DNA of 46,003 bases from an uncultured Rhodobiaceae bacterium (GTDB lineage Bacteria > Pseudomonadota > Alphaproteobacteria > RS24), in the NCBI GenBank assembly GCA_937876775.1, contig CALEFA010000055.1, positions 1 through 46,003 on the forward strand, given 5' to 3'. Under the pieces are notes generated by a model. It worked only from the letters and a program-made list of their open reading frames with translations, was not told where the DNA came from and did no database searches. The translations under genes were made by a program, and so were the position numbers. How positions within the stretch are numbered: position 1 is the first letter of the stretch; each line of letters starts with the position of its first letter. Positions 1-9,851 of the stretch are shown here, in pieces.

Positions 1-986
1 TGGAAATGGTTACCTTCGCCAATCGGCATGGGCAAGGCAATGTGGAAGCCTTGTATTATACGGGTCTGCGTATGCCTTTAGTCTTCTTGCAATTTGCGCC
101 TTTTGTTTTTCTATTTGGCACAGTTTTATGCCTCATTCGATTAAGCCAAGCGCAAGAACTTGTGGTCATTCGTGCGGCCGGTATATCGGTCTGGCAATTT
201 CTTACGCCCTTTATTGTCGCGTCGCTGGTCATCGGCGCACTATTGGTCGCATTGGTTGAGCCGCTGGGCACACGTAATTTCAAAACCTTCCAAGAAATTG
301 AAAAACAAATAACCGGTCAAAAGGCGCAGGTGCAGATTTCCGACAATGGAATTTGGCTGCGCGAAGCATCAGATGACGGCAGCTATATTCTGCATGGCCT
401 GAAGGTGGTTAATTTGGACAAGCAAATTTTCAAAGACATAAGCGTGTTGATGTTTGATGCGCAAGGTGTGTTTACCCATCGCCTGCGCGCCAAAAGGGGA
501 CGACTGATCGACAATGTGTGGCGGCTAAAAAAGGTTGAGATTATCGTCTCCGGCAAAGCGGTTGAGAGACGCGCTTCGCTGACCCTTGAGTCGCAATTTC
601 ATGGTATGAATTTGGCGCAGCAGTTCAACTCACCAAAAACCATAAATATTTGGCAATTAGCTGACTATATTGCCAAGGCACAGGCCGCCGGAAGCGACGT
701 TGCCCGCCATCAGGTGCGCTTTCATTCGCTGATATCCCTGCCCTTTATGTTGGTCGCCATGGTGTTGGTGGCGGCGTGTTTTTCTTTGCCCACGGGGCGC
801 CTATTCAGCGCCAGCACCACCATGGGCTTGGCTGTTTTGGCCGGTTTTGCGCTCTATATGGGGGCTGATTTTATTGCCAGTCTGGGGCGTTTGCACATAT
901 TGCCCCCATTTATCGCCAGCTGGACGCCAAGTTTGATTGCTGGTCTGCTCGCAGTAGGTTATTTATTGAGCGCCGAAGATGGTTAG
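1..986 (+). CDS. lptG: LptG, LPS export ABC transporter permease (5' end cut off)
   Basis: Inner-membrane permease of the LptB2FG complex, which extracts lipopolysaccharide from the inner membrane and feeds it to the periplasmic Lpt bridge. The reading frame is open to the window edge (first whole codon at position 3), so the N-terminus is missing; about 327 residues are visible against roughly 360 in the family. Visible layout: two membrane segments (about residues 22-44 and 65-86), a periplasmic beta-rich domain (about 90-235), then three membrane segments to the C-terminus. This is the YjgP/YjgQ family plan. LptG is preferred over LptF because it is the last gene of the expected lptF-lptG pair and because of the C-terminal hydrophobic pattern, but LptF cannot be fully excluded. 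It ends 11 bases before mutA on the same strand. Confidence 0.88.
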   Translation, partial: EMVTFANRHGQGNVEALYYTGLRMPLVFLQFAPFVFLFGTVLCLIRLSQAQELVVIRAAGISVWQFLTPFIVASLVIGALLVALVEPLGTRNFKTFQEIEKQITGQKAQVQISDNGIWLREASDDGSYILHGLKVVNLDKQIFKDISVLMFDAQGVFTHRLRAKRGRLIDNVWRLKKVEIIVSGKAVERRASLTLESQFHGMNLAQQFNSPKTINIWQLADYIAKAQAAGSDVARHQVRFHSLISLPFMLVAMVLVAACFSLPTGRLFSASTTMGLAVLAGFALYMGADFIASLGRLHILPPFIASWTPSLIAGLLAVGYLLSAEDG

Positions 987-997
987 GGAGACTATTT

Positions 998-2779
998 ATG
1001 AGCACGCTTGAACTGGGGACGAATATGCCTGCGGCCAACCGAGAGGCTTGGCTTGAAGCTGTCGATGCGGCCTTGCGCGGAAAATCATTGGACAGTTTGA
1101 TTAGCACTGACCTTGGCGGCTTTACCCGCCAACCGCTCTACACCCAAGATGCAATGGCTCAGGCCAATGCCGCTGGCCTGCCCGGTTTTGCGCCCTATAC
1201 GCGCGGCGCACGGGCGGTAAATGATAAATTTCTGCCATGGCAGATTGCCCAGCGCCTGACGCCGGGCCGCAAAGGCAGCGACCAAAAAGCCCTCATGACT
1301 GATTTGAATGGCGGCGTCAGCGCCATTATGCTGGATTTCTCGCAACAACTGCCGACACTGGCGCAGCTTGATGCATTGCTCAATGACGTGATGCTTGATA
1401 TCGCCCCGCTGTCGGCCAATTTGGCGGCGCATGGCATGCAAGCAGCAGAGCTTATTGTCAGTCTGCGCGAAAAACGTGGTCTGGCTTCCGAGATCACTGG
1501 CTTTTTGAACCTTGACCCCCTATCGGCGCATGTGCGCTATGGCACGACCCGTGACATTGATATGTCGCGTCTGGTCAGCATCGGGCAATCTCATGACGGC
1601 CTGCGCTTAATGACCGCCTCCGGTGCCACATGGCACGACCTTGGCGCCAGTGTGGCGCAGGAACTGGCTTGGGTGGCGGCGAGTATCACTGAGTATTTGC
1701 GTCAGTTTGATGCCGCCGGCCTGACGCCTGAGGCGGCTCTGCCAAAAATCACCATAAATCTGGCGACCGACGGTGACTTTTTCGCCAGTCTGGCAAAAAT
1801 TCGGGCGGGGCGGCTAATGTTTGCCAATATTGCGGCCAATCTCGGCTGTGAAACAGCACCTCAAATCCATGTCGAAACCAGCCTGCGGGCTATGTCGGAT
1901 GTCGATCCATGGGTCAATATTCTGCGCGCCACCGTGTCTGGCATGGCCGCCGGTATCGCCGGTGTCGATATGATGACCATTGCCGCGTGCACCGCCACCA
2001 GCGCCAGCGACAATGAGCTGACCCGACGCATCGCCCGCAATACGCAAATTATTTTGCAAGAGGAAAGCCACATCGGCCAAGTGGCAGATGCCGCCGGCGG
2101 CAGTTGGTATGTCGAAAGCCTCACCCAAGATTTAGCCGAACAAGCGTGGGCTGTGTTCCAACGTCTTGAAGCCGATGGCGGATTGGCGCAAGCGCTGGCG
2201 AAAGGTGAGATTAATCAGGCCATCGTCGCGCAGCGCGCGGCTTACGATCGTGCCATTGATAATCGCAGCCTGCCACTGGTTGGGGTGAGTGAGTTTCCGA
2301 ATTTGGACGAAGCACCTTTGGCGGCGGCGGTCGATGCGAGCGATGGCAGCCTTGATGGTTTCCGCTTAGCGGCGCGCTATGAAGCGCTTCGCCGCGCCGC
2401 CCAAGCCAGCAAACCGAAAGCCTTTATGGCCTGTATCGGCAGCATGGCCAGCTTTACCCCTCGGCTCAATTTTGCCGCCAATTTATACGCCGTCGGCGGC
2501 GTGCACGCGGTCGCTGGCGCCGGTGGCACCGATGTCGAGGCGATTGCATCTGAATTCAGCAAATCGACGGCCAAAATCGCGGTGATTTGTGGCAGTGATG
2601 ATGACTATGAAACATTGGCTCAGCCGCTGGCTGCCGCTTTACGCAAGGCTGGTGTCCTTCATTTGGCGCTTGCTGGCAAGCCGCGCGCCATTGATGAGGT
2701 TGAAGATTATTGTTTCGCAGGCGGGCCAGCCTACGAGTTATTGCGGAATATTCATACCAAACTTGGATTGGCGGAGTGA
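998..2779 (+). CDS. mutA: Methylmalonyl-CoA mutase small subunit
   Basis: Non-catalytic partner of the adenosylcobalamin-dependent mutase that interconverts (R)-methylmalonyl-CoA and succinyl-CoA, the end of propionyl-CoA assimilation in the cytoplasm. The 593-residue protein has the mutase TIM-barrel fold sequence, including an N-terminal PLYT segment (residues 46-49), and a degenerate C-terminal cobalamin-like domain. That domain lacks the DxHxxG base-off cobalamin motif present in MutB, as expected of this subunit. The ATG at 998 follows AGGGAG by seven bases. The mutB start lies four bases after its stop, so the two subunits are probably translationally coupled. It is more divergent than MutB, which is normal for the family. 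Confidence 0.93.
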   Translation: MSTLELGTNMPAANREAWLEAVDAALRGKSLDSLISTDLGGFTRQPLYTQDAMAQANAAGLPGFAPYTRGARAVNDKFLPWQIAQRLTPGRKGSDQKALMTDLNGGVSAIMLDFSQQLPTLAQLDALLNDVMLDIAPLSANLAAHGMQAAELIVSLREKRGLASEITGFLNLDPLSAHVRYGTTRDIDMSRLVSIGQSHDGLRLMTASGATWHDLGASVAQELAWVAASITEYLRQFDAAGLTPEAALPKITINLATDGDFFASLAKIRAGRLMFANIAANLGCETAPQIHVETSLRAMSDVDPWVNILRATVSGMAAGIAGVDMMTIAACTATSASDNELTRRIARNTQIILQEESHIGQVADAAGGSWYVESLTQDLAEQAWAVFQRLEADGGLAQALAKGEINQAIVAQRAAYDRAIDNRSLPLVGVSEFPNLDEAPLAAAVDASDGSLDGFRLAARYEALRRAAQASKPKAFMACIGSMASFTPRLNFAANLYAVGGVHAVAGAGGTDVEAIASEFSKSTAKIAVICGSDDDYETLAQPLAAALRKAGVLHLALAGKPRAIDEVEDYCFAGGPAYELLRNIHTKLGLAE

Positions 2780-2783
2780 GACA

Positions 2784-4973
2784 ATGACAAATTTTCCAGA
2801 TTTTTCAAAAATTGCCCTCAGCACCGACCACAAAAGCGATTTCCATAGCTGGGAAAACGCCGCCCGTGACGCGCAAAATGCCAATGGCGCAACCACGCGG
2901 CAAACCCCAGAGGGCTTAGACATTAAGCCGCTTTACACCGCCAATGACACGGCCGAGCTGCCGCATTTGGATAGTTTCCCCGGCATTGCGCCGTATATTC
3001 GCGGCCCCTATGCGACCATGTATGTCAACAAGCCATGGACCATTCGCCAGTATGCCGGTTTTTCAACGGCTGAGGAATCCAATGCGTTTTATCGGCGCAA
3101 TTTGAAGGCAGGACAAAAAGGCCTGTCGATTGCTTTTGATTTGGCCACCCACCGCGGCTATGATAGCGACCATCCGCGCGTTTTTGGTGATGTTGGCATG
3201 GCCGGTGTGGCGATTGACTCGATTTTGGATATGCGCAAATTATTTGCCGGCATTCCGCTTGATACAATGAGCGTGTCGATGACCATGAATGGCGCGGTTT
3301 TGCCGATTATGGCGCTGTATATTGTGGCCGCCGAAGAACAGGGTGTGCCGCCGGAAAAACTCGCCGGTACGATTCAAAATGATATTTTGAAAGAGTTTAT
3401 GGTGCGCAACACCTATATCTACCCGCCAAAATCATCCATGCGCATTATCTCTGATATTTTTGCCTACACGTCGCAGAATATGCCGAAGTTTAATTCAATT
3501 TCGATTTCCGGCTATCACATGCAAGAAGCCGGTGCGACGGCTGATTTGGAATTAGCCTATACGCTGGCCGATGGTGTCGAATATGCCCGCGCAGGTATCA
3601 ATGCCGGATTGGATATAGATAAATTCGCGCCACGGCTGTCTTTTTTCTGGGCCATTGGCATGGATTTCTTTATGGAAATCGCCAAAATGCGCGCCGCCCG
3701 CCTATTATGGGCGCAACTTATGCAAGGGGTTGGTGCCAAAAATGACAAATCATTGGCCCTGCGCACGCATTGCCAAACCTCGGGCTGGAGCCTGACGGCT
3801 CAGGATATTTATAATAATGCAGTGCGCACTTGTATTGAAGCCATGGCCTCGACGCAGGGACATACGCAGTCATTACACACAAATAGTTTCGACGAGGCTT
3901 TGGCCCTGCCAACCGATTTCTCAGCCCGTATTGCACGTAACACGCAATTGCTGCTGCAAATGGAAAGCAATACCACCAAAGTTATCGACCCATGGGGCGG
4001 CAGTTATTTTGTTGAGCGCCTAACGCATGATTTGGCAGCTCGGGCACTCGGTCACATTCGTGAGGTCGAAGACATGGGCGGCATGGCGGCAGCGATTGAA
4101 AAAGGCATTCCGAAAATGCGCATTGAAGAAGCCGCCGCGCGCACGCAAGCGCGGATTGATAGTGGTCGCCAAACGGTGGTTGGGGTTAATAAGTTCAAAT
4201 TGCAAAATGAAGACCCTGTCGATGTGTTGAAGGTGGATAATTCAGCCGTTCGGCAAGCACAAATTGAGCAGTTAAAAGAATTGCGGGCCAGCCGTGACGA
4301 AGCTGAAACCAAGGCGACACTCGATGCGCTAACCAAAGCAGCGGATAGCGGCCAAGGCAATTTACTGGCACTTGCCGTTAATGCAGCGCGCGCCAAAGCC
4401 ACGGTCGGCGAAATCTCAAGCGCTTTGGAAATCGTCTATCATCGCCACGAAGCCAAACCGCAGGTGATTTCAAATGTCTATCAACAAGACTTTGGCAGCG
4501 ACAATCCATCGATTGTCAAAGTCCGCGATATGATCGCCCGTTTCTCCGAACGCGAAGGCCGCGCCCCCAGTGTTTATGTCGCCAAAATGGGGCAAGACGG
4601 CCATGACCGTGGTCAAAAAGTCGTGGCCACGGCTTTGGCTGATTTGGGTTTTGATGTAATCACCGGCGCCCTATTCCAAACACCAGAAGAAGCGGCGCGC
4701 GATGCCATTGCAGCCGGTGCTCATATTGTTGGGGTCAGCTCATTGGCGGCTGGTCACTTAACCTTGGTGCCAGAATTGAAAGACGCGCTGGCCGCTCAGG
4801 GCAAGGACGATATGATGGTGATTGTCGGCGGGGTTATTCCCCCACAAGATTTTCAGGCTCTGCGCGATGCGGGCGCCAAGGCGATTTTCCCGCCCGGCAC
4901 TGTGATTCCAGAAGCGGCTGAGGAATTGATTACCGTGTTGACGGCGCATTTGGGACACAATGAAGCGCCCTAA
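2784..4973 (+). CDS. mutB: Methylmalonyl-CoA mutase large (catalytic) subunit
   Basis: Catalytic subunit of adenosylcobalamin-dependent methylmalonyl-CoA mutase, 729 residues. The N-terminal TIM barrel carries well-conserved stretches such as [20 protein letters not shown]. The C-terminal cobalamin domain has the base-off motif D605-G-H607-D-R-G610, with His607 the expected lower axial cobalt ligand. The frame stays open upstream to 2589 inside mutA, but the ATG at 2784 is chosen because it follows a GGAGTGAG ribosome site at the mutA stop and gives the family length. No epimerase or MeaB-type G-protein chaperone is present in the window. The stop nearly meets that of the opposing tesB: their stop codons sit in the 8-base palindrome TAAGCTTA. 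Confidence 0.97.
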   Translation: MTNFPDFSKIALSTDHKSDFHSWENAARDAQNANGATTRQTPEGLDIKPLYTANDTAELPHLDSFPGIAPYIRGPYATMYVNKPWTIRQYAGFSTAEESNAFYRRNLKAGQKGLSIAFDLATHRGYDSDHPRVFGDVGMAGVAIDSILDMRKLFAGIPLDTMSVSMTMNGAVLPIMALYIVAAEEQGVPPEKLAGTIQNDILKEFMVRNTYIYPPKSSMRIISDIFAYTSQNMPKFNSISISGYHMQEAGATADLELAYTLADGVEYARAGINAGLDIDKFAPRLSFFWAIGMDFFMEIAKMRAARLLWAQLMQGVGAKNDKSLALRTHCQTSGWSLTAQDIYNNAVRTCIEAMASTQGHTQSLHTNSFDEALALPTDFSARIARNTQLLLQMESNTTKVIDPWGGSYFVERLTHDLAARALGHIREVEDMGGMAAAIEKGIPKMRIEEAAARTQARIDSGRQTVVGVNKFKLQNEDPVDVLKVDNSAVRQAQIEQLKELRASRDEAETKATLDALTKAADSGQGNLLALAVNAARAKATVGEISSALEIVYHRHEAKPQVISNVYQQDFGSDNPSIVKVRDMIARFSEREGRAPSVYVAKMGQDGHDRGQKVVATALADLGFDVITGALFQTPEEAARDAIAAGAHIVGVSSLAAGHLTLVPELKDALAAQGKDDMMVIVGGVIPPQDFQALRDAGAKAIFPPGTVIPEAAEELITVLTAHLGHNEAP

Positions 4974-4975
4974 GC

Positions 4976-5833
4976 TTAATCGCGAACCCGAATAAGCCCT
5001 TCTTGCGCAGTTGAGCAAATCAGCTTGCCATCCTGGGTAAAGAAATGGCCGAAATTCATACCGCGCCCGCCGGCTGAGGCTGGCGAGTCTTGAACATATA
5101 GAATCCACTGATCAGCCTGAAACGGATGATAGAACCACATGGCGTGGTCGAGACTGGCAGATTGCAGTTTCGGGTTCATATAGGTCAAAGCATGCGGCCG
5201 CAAGCAAGTGTCCAGCAACGTCGTGTCCGACATATAGGCCAACATAGCCTGATTGGCCGGCACATCAGACGGCATGCCAGCATCGGCTTTGAACCACACC
5301 ATTTGTTTCGGTTCCAGTTTCTCCGGCTTAAAAATATTCTTCGGCTCGACCGGACGCATTTCGAAAGGACGGCGACGCAGAAAACTATCGCGCCAATCTT
5401 CCGGCACTTTATCTGCAATTTTTTTGCGCAAATCATAATCGCTGGCCAATGTTTCCGGATCGGGCGCATCCGGCATATCGATTTGATGCTCGCGGCCTGT
5501 CTCTTCAACCTGATAACTGGCCGACATATTAAAAATCTGCTTGCCATGCTGAATGGCGACAACACGGCGTGAGGCAAAACTTCTGCCATCGCGGGCGGCA
5601 TCAACTTCATAGATAATCGGCGTGTTTGGGTCGCCCGGGCGCAGGAAATAACTGTGGAATGAATGGCAGGTCATATTGTCGACGGTATAGCTGGCCGCGC
5701 TTAGGGCTTGCCCCAGAACCTGCCCACCAAACACCCGTTGGCGCTGTTCATTGGGGCTTTGCCCGCGAAACAAATTAACTTCGAGACGCTCTAATTTGAG
5801 CAGTTTAAGAATATCATCAAGCGTTTGATCCAT
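4976..5833 (-). CDS. tesB: Acyl-CoA thioesterase II
   Basis: Double hot-dog thioesterase that hydrolyses medium- to long-chain acyl-CoA to free fatty acid and CoA in the cytoplasm. The length, 285 residues, matches E. coli TesB (286). The catalytic set seems present: Asp203 (in SDTTLL), Ser227 where E. coli has Thr228, and Gln277 (in AQEGLIR), each one position from the E. coli numbering. The motif VFGGQVLGQAL near residues 34-44 is typical of the N-terminal half. The ATG at 5833 has GAGG eight bases upstream. It lies 47 bases downstream of sufA on the same strand, so read-through from the suf operon is possible, but a perfect -10 box in that gap suggests its own promoter. Confidence 0.95.
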   Translation of the reverse strand: MDQTLDDILKLLKLERLEVNLFRGQSPNEQRQRVFGGQVLGQALSAASYTVDNMTCHSFHSYFLRPGDPNTPIIYEVDAARDGRSFASRRVVAIQHGKQIFNMSASYQVEETGREHQIDMPDAPDPETLASDYDLRKKIADKVPEDWRDSFLRRRPFEMRPVEPKNIFKPEKLEPKQMVWFKADAGMPSDVPANQAMLAYMSDTTLLDTCLRPHALTYMNPKLQSASLDHAMWFYHPFQADQWILYVQDSPASAGGRGMNFGHFFTQDGKLICSTAQEGLIRVRD

Positions 5834-5860
5834 AGCACCGGCCTCGGTTCTGAAAAGAAA

Positions 5861-5866
5861 ATTATA
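5861..5866 (-). promoter_or_regulatory. Candidate -10 box for tesB
   Basis: The minus strand reads TATAAT here, in the 47-base gap between the sufA stop and the tesB start, 28 bases before the tesB ATG. No good -35 lies at 16-18 bases; the nearest TTG-containing hexamer (TTGCGT) is 20 bases away inside the end of sufA. It may be a weak or extended promoter, or a chance match in an A/T-rich gap. Confidence 0.35.
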
Positions 5867-5880
5867 AACGAATGACGCGC

Positions 5881-6264
5881 TTACTTACGCAAGGTTTCCG
5901 GCGCGGCGGCAGGGACAATGGTGACACTCTCGCCGCAGCCACAGGCATCAGTCTGGTTAGGGTTGTTGAAGGTGAAACCAGACGACATGACGGATTCTTC
6001 AAAGTCCATTTCGGTACCCAGCAAAAACAAAATCGCTTTCGGGTCGATCAAAATCGTTATGCCCTTATCCTCAACCACTTCGTCAAGCGCTTGCTTGTCT
6101 TCGCAATAGTCCATTGTGTATTCGAGGCCGGCGCAGCCACCATTTTTCACCCCAAGGCGAATATAACGGCGGCCTTTTTCATCGCGCGCGATCACTTCTT
6201 TGACGCGCTCAGCGGCGCGCTGCGTCAACCGAATGGCTTTTGGCATTTCATAGACTTGGCTCAT
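5881..6264 (-). CDS. sufA: SufA/IscA A-type iron-sulfur carrier
   Basis: A-type carrier that receives clusters from the SufBCD scaffold and passes them to apo-proteins. The 127-residue HesB/IscA-family protein has the three ligand cysteines in the canonical arrangement: Cys44 (NGGCAG) and C108-G-C110 near the C-terminus. The frame extends upstream, but the ATG at 6264 is chosen because AGGA lies eight to nine bases upstream and because the earlier residues do not resemble the family. It is the last suf gene, 14 bases after the sufT stop, so probably in the same transcript. Confidence 0.94.
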   Translation of the reverse strand: MSQVYEMPKAIRLTQRAAERVKEVIARDEKGRRYIRLGVKNGGCAGLEYTMDYCEDKQALDEVVEDKGITILIDPKAILFLLGTEMDFEESVMSSGFTFNNPNQTDACGCGESVTIVPAAAPETLRK

Positions 6265-6278
6265 CACATTTCCTATCC

Positions 6279-6692
6279 CTAAAACATATTCAGGGCAACA
6301 CGGGCTTCGTCGGACATTCGACTTGGATCCCATGGCGGATCGAATGTCATATTTACCATAACATCGCCCACCCCGTCCACTGACCGAACCGCATCTTCAA
6401 CCCATCGTGGCATATGCTCAGCCACCGGACAGCCCGGCGCCGTCAATGTCATGTCTATGGTCACATCGCGGTCATCTGATACATCGACCTTATAAATCAG
6501 ACCAAGCTCATAAATATCGACCGGAATTTCCGGGTCATAAACGCTTTTCAGTGCCCCGATAAGATCATCGGTGAGCGCCGCCATTTCTGGCGATAAATCT
6601 TCAATCGCCACCGGCCCCTCAGATTCTTGCGCTGGCGCTTGTTGTGGATCGCTGGTGTCGATGATCGGCATTTGATTTTTTTCGTCTTCCAT
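6279..6692 (-). CDS. sufT: SufT, MIP18/DUF59 iron-sulfur maturation factor
   Basis: DUF59 protein of the SUF system, thought to help maturation of iron-sulfur proteins. The domain occupies about residues 35-137 and shows the family hallmarks DPEIPVDIYELGLIY, LTAPGCP with its conserved Cys, and a C-terminal PPWDPSRMSDEAR stretch. The N-terminus is a short acidic and proline/glutamine-rich tail. Three in-frame ATGs exist (6713, 6692, 6671). The one at 6692 begins four bases after the sufS stop and has a weak GGAT upstream; 6713 would overlap sufS, and 6671 has no ribosome site. The length is 137 residues from the chosen start. PaaD-like proteins share the domain, but the suf context decides. 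Confidence 0.9.
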   Translation of the reverse strand: MEDEKNQMPIIDTSDPQQAPAQESEGPVAIEDLSPEMAALTDDLIGALKSVYDPEIPVDIYELGLIYKVDVSDDRDVTIDMTLTAPGCPVAEHMPRWVEDAVRSVDGVGDVMVNMTFDPPWDPSRMSDEARVALNMF

Positions 6693-6696
6693 TTGA

Positions 6697-7917
6697 TTAT
6701 CCAAAAAACGCAATCGCTTTGCTCAAAGAAGCAGCCAAGGCGTCAACCTCCTCATGGGTGTTATACATTGCAAACGAGGCGCGCGCGGTGGCTGGCACGC
6801 CAAAATGGTGCATTAGTGGTTGTGCGCAATGATGACCGGCGCGAATGGCTACACCACTGCGATCCATCACCATCGCCAAATCATGCGGGTGCACGCCATC
6901 AACGCTGAACGAGACAATAGCGCCCTTATCAGGCGAGGTGCCATAAATTTTGACGCGATTAATCGCCCCGACGGCTTCCATGGCATGGTCACGCAAGGCA
7001 TTTTCATGCGCCTGCATATCGTCAAAACCAATAGCCTGCATATAACTCAAGGCAGCGCCCAGCCCGACCGCTTCGATAATCGGCGGCGTTCCTGCTTCGA
7101 AACGATGCGGCGCATCGCCATAGCTGACCGCGTCAAGGCTGACTTCGCGGATCATCTCGCCGCCACCGCGCCATGGACGCATGCCATCGAGCAGATCAGC
7201 CTTGCCGTAAAGCACACCAATACCGGTTGGGCCAAACACCTTATGGCCTGAGAAAACATAAAAATCGCAATCCAACTCTTGCACATCGGTTGGCAAGTGC
7301 ACCGCGCCCTGGCAACCATCTAGCAATATCGGCACGCCATGGGCATGCGCCATATCAATCAATGTTTTGGCCGGTGTTATTGTGCCCAGCGCATTTGACA
7401 TTTGCGTCAGGGCCACAAATTTGGTTCGCGGACTAAAGGCTGCCGCATAGGCGTCCATATCCAGCTCGCCCAGCTCATTGACGCCAACCCATTTTAAAAC
7501 GGCGCCATGGCGTTCGCGCATGAAATGCCACGGCACAATATTTGAATGGTGTTCCATGACGGACAGGATAATTTCGTCGCCTTCACTGATGCGCGGCTCA
7601 AGATAGCCATAGGCCACCAGATTAATGGCATCGGTTGCGCCGCCGGTGAAAATGATTTGCTGGTCGCTGGCGGCGTTTAAAAACGAGGCCACCTGCCCGC
7701 GCGCCGCTTCAAAAGCATTAGTCGCGGTGTTCGACAAATAATGTAGCCCACGGTGAACATTGGCGTATTCGTATGTTGAAAATGACTGCATCCGTTCGGT
7801 CACTTGCAACGGCTTTTGCGCCGAGGCGGCATTGTCCAGATAAACCAGCGGCTTATCATAGACTTGCGTCGCCAAAACTGGGAAATCGGCACGAATTTTT
7901 GCCACATCAAACGGCAT
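6697..7917 (-). CDS. sufS: SufS cysteine desulfurase (group II)
   Basis: PLP enzyme that removes sulfur from cysteine and hands persulfide to the Suf machinery. The 406 residues fit the SufS/CsdA group. The PLP Schiff-base lysine is Lys226 (SGHK) and the active-site cysteine is Cys364 in the short loop RAGHHCAQP, as in group II enzymes. HHSN at about residues 123-126 and the GTPPI region near 276-280 are also typical. Its start overlaps the end of sufD by 11 bases, showing tight coupling. No SufE or SufU partner gene is seen in the window. Confidence 0.97.
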   Translation of the reverse strand: MPFDVAKIRADFPVLATQVYDKPLVYLDNAASAQKPLQVTERMQSFSTYEYANVHRGLHYLSNTATNAFEAARGQVASFLNAASDQQIIFTGGATDAINLVAYGYLEPRISEGDEIILSVMEHHSNIVPWHFMRERHGAVLKWVGVNELGELDMDAYAAAFSPRTKFVALTQMSNALGTITPAKTLIDMAHAHGVPILLDGCQGAVHLPTDVQELDCDFYVFSGHKVFGPTGIGVLYGKADLLDGMRPWRGGGEMIREVSLDAVSYGDAPHRFEAGTPPIIEAVGLGAALSYMQAIGFDDMQAHENALRDHAMEAVGAINRVKIYGTSPDKGAIVSFSVDGVHPHDLAMVMDRSGVAIRAGHHCAQPLMHHFGVPATARASFAMYNTHEEVDALAASLSKAIAFFG

Positions 7918-9091
7918 GTTCGGCCTCCAATTTTGTTAGGGTTAGGGCAGAAATTTTCTGCTCAATATGGTGCCGCAAAACATCGGCGAGCGCGCTATCG
8001 TCACAATGGGTGAGTAATTGTTCAACAAAGCCAGAGATTAACAATTGCCGCGCGCTGGCCTCGTCAATGCCGCGCGCACGCAAGAAAAACAGCGCATCGG
8101 CGTCAATCTCGCCAATCGCCGTGCCATGCGCACAGACCACGTCATCGGCATAAATTTCCAATTCCGGCTTGGCGTTAATTTCCGCCTCACTGGACAACAT
8201 CATGGCGCGCGCCTGCATTTGTGCGTCAACCCGTTGAGCGTCGCGCTGGACAATCACCTTGCCCTGAAAAACCCCGCGAGCGGAATCTGCCAGCGCTTGA
8301 TGCGATGTTGTGTGGCTGTGCGTATCAGCGGCCTGATGGTTAATCGTATAGGTTACGTCATTATGGCTCACCGCACGGCCCAAAATTGCACTGTGTAAAT
8401 CAGCTTTGGCACCAGATTGCTGCAGATTGACATCGGTCGCATGGCGGGCAACATCGCCGCCAGTCAATAAGGTGATTTGCTTGAACTGCGCATTGGTCGC
8501 CAAATCGACGGTGCAATGGCCAACATATTGGCCGGACTGCTGCATATGCACCAAGGTCAATTCCGCATCGGCGGCCAGCTCAACCTGCCAAATAACATTG
8601 CTATAACCAAGCGCGGCATGATCATCGACCACAGTCGCTTTAACGCCAGCACTCAACCTCACGCGATGCATGAGGTGCTGCGCCTCCGAGCCTTTTGTCT
8701 CAACAATAACAATAGCTTCTGGTGATTTATCCAGTTTTAACGTAAGCCCGTTCTCGGCCAGCGCCTGATTATAAAGGGTCATCGCATCGGCCGATAAATC
8801 GGCGTCCGGCGACACAAACTCAGCCGATAGCTGGGCTAAATCGGCGCTCAGGTGACCATTTTCAAATACCAAATAATGCGGTTTGAGGGCGCTAAAATCA
8901 TTGACTGTTAAGGCGTCTGATGAGCTGGCAGACCGGTTTAGCAAGCGTGGCAAATCGGTGTAATGCCATGCCTCGACCCGCCGCGTCGGAAGCCCCAAGA
9001 GCTCCGCCTGTTGCAAGGCTTGAGCGCGCGCCTCAACATCACCGCCTAATTGCGGTTTGGCGCGCTCGAAATGGGCCAGCGCATTAAGCAT
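7907..9091 (-). CDS. sufD: SufD, SufBC2D scaffold subunit
   Basis: Structural subunit of the SufBC2D scaffold, paralogous to SufB, which helps iron entry and assembly of the nascent cluster. It is 394 residues from the ATG at 9091. The right-handed beta-helix core is followed by a C-terminal helical SufC-binding region. His322 in the CAHG segment is the likely equivalent of the key SufD histidine known in E. coli. The frame stays open to 9202, but that extension lies inside sufC. The chosen ATG overlaps the sufC stop by eight bases and has GAAGGGG a few bases upstream. The N-terminal half is poorly conserved, as usual for SufD. Confidence 0.94.
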   Translation of the reverse strand: MLNALAHFERAKPQLGGDVEARAQALQQAELLGLPTRRVEAWHYTDLPRLLNRSASSSDALTVNDFSALKPHYLVFENGHLSADLAQLSAEFVSPDADLSADAMTLYNQALAENGLTLKLDKSPEAIVIVETKGSEAQHLMHRVRLSAGVKATVVDDHAALGYSNVIWQVELAADAELTLVHMQQSGQYVGHCTVDLATNAQFKQITLLTGGDVARHATDVNLQQSGAKADLHSAILGRAVSHNDVTYTINHQAADTHSHTTSHQALADSARGVFQGKVIVQRDAQRVDAQMQARAMMLSSEAEINAKPELEIYADDVVCAHGTAIGEIDADALFFLRARGIDEASARQLLISGFVEQLLTHCDDSALADVLRHHIEQKISALTLTKLEAEHAV

Positions 9092-9851
9092 GAGCGACCC
9101 CTTCGGCACGGTAATCAGCATAGCCAGATTTTTCCAACTCAAGAGCCAGTTCAGGCCCGCCCGAGCGCACAATGCGGCCATTGGCCATAACATGCACGAC
9201 ATCCGGCTTAATAAAATCTAACAGGCGTTGATAATGGGTAATCACCAACATGCCGCGCTCAGGGCTGCGTTGCGCGTTCACCCCTTCGGCGACAATTTTC
9301 AACGCATCAATATCCAATCCGCTATCGGTTTCATCAAGAATGGCCAGTTTTGGTTCCAACATCGCCATTTGCAAAATCTCATTGCGCTTTTTTTCGCCGC
9401 CGGAAAACCCAACATTCAACTGACGCTTCAACATATCGTCATCCATGCCCAAAGCCCGCGATTTTTCGCGCGCCAAACGCAAAAAGCTGGCCGCGTCCAT
9501 GTCGTCTTCACCGCGTCCACGCCGCACCGCATTCAAGGCGGTTTTCAGGAACGTCATATTGGTCACACCGGGAATTTCCAACGGATATTGGAAAGCCAGA
9601 AACAGGCCGGCGATGGCGCGCTCTTCGGCTTGTAAATCGGCCAAATCCTGACCATCAAAATGCATTGACCCACCGGTGATGTCATACCCGTCTTTGCCTG
9701 ACAGCACGTAAGACAAGGTCGACTTGCCAGAACCATTAGGCCCCATAATGGCGTGCACTTCACCCGCCTGAATGGTCAGGTCGAGACCCTTCAAAATCGT
9801 TTTATCGCCAATAGCTGCCTGCAGATTGCTAATTTCCAACAACGCACTCAT
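9084..9851 (-). CDS. sufC: SufC ABC-type ATPase
   Basis: ATPase that drives conformational change of the SufB-SufD scaffold. The 255 residues show Walker [10 protein letters not shown] (37-45, Lys43), the atypical signature [13 protein letters not shown] and Walker [13 protein letters not shown], all diagnostic of SufC rather than a transporter ATPase. It overlaps sufB by four bases (ATGA) and sufD by eight, consistent with co-translation of the scaffold subunits. Confidence 0.98.
   Translation of the reverse strand: MSALLEISNLQAAIGDKTILKGLDLTIQAGEVHAIMGPNGSGKSTLSYVLSGKDGYDITGGSMHFDGQDLADLQAEERAIAGLFLAFQYPLEIPGVTNMTFLKTALNAVRRGRGEDDMDAASFLRLAREKSRALGMDDDMLKRQLNVGFSGGEKKRNEILQMAMLEPKLAILDETDSGLDIDALKIVAEGVNAQRSPERGMLVITHYQRLLDFIKPDVVHVMANGRIVRSGGPELALELEKSGYADYRAEGVAHA

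Noticed and set aside
2589-2783. 65-codon N-terminal extension of mutB
   Set aside because: It lies wholly inside mutA in another frame; the ATG at 2784 has a ribosome site and gives the family length.
5126-5572. 148-codon plus-strand frame opposite tesB
   Set aside because: It is antisense to a well-supported tesB and resembles no family.
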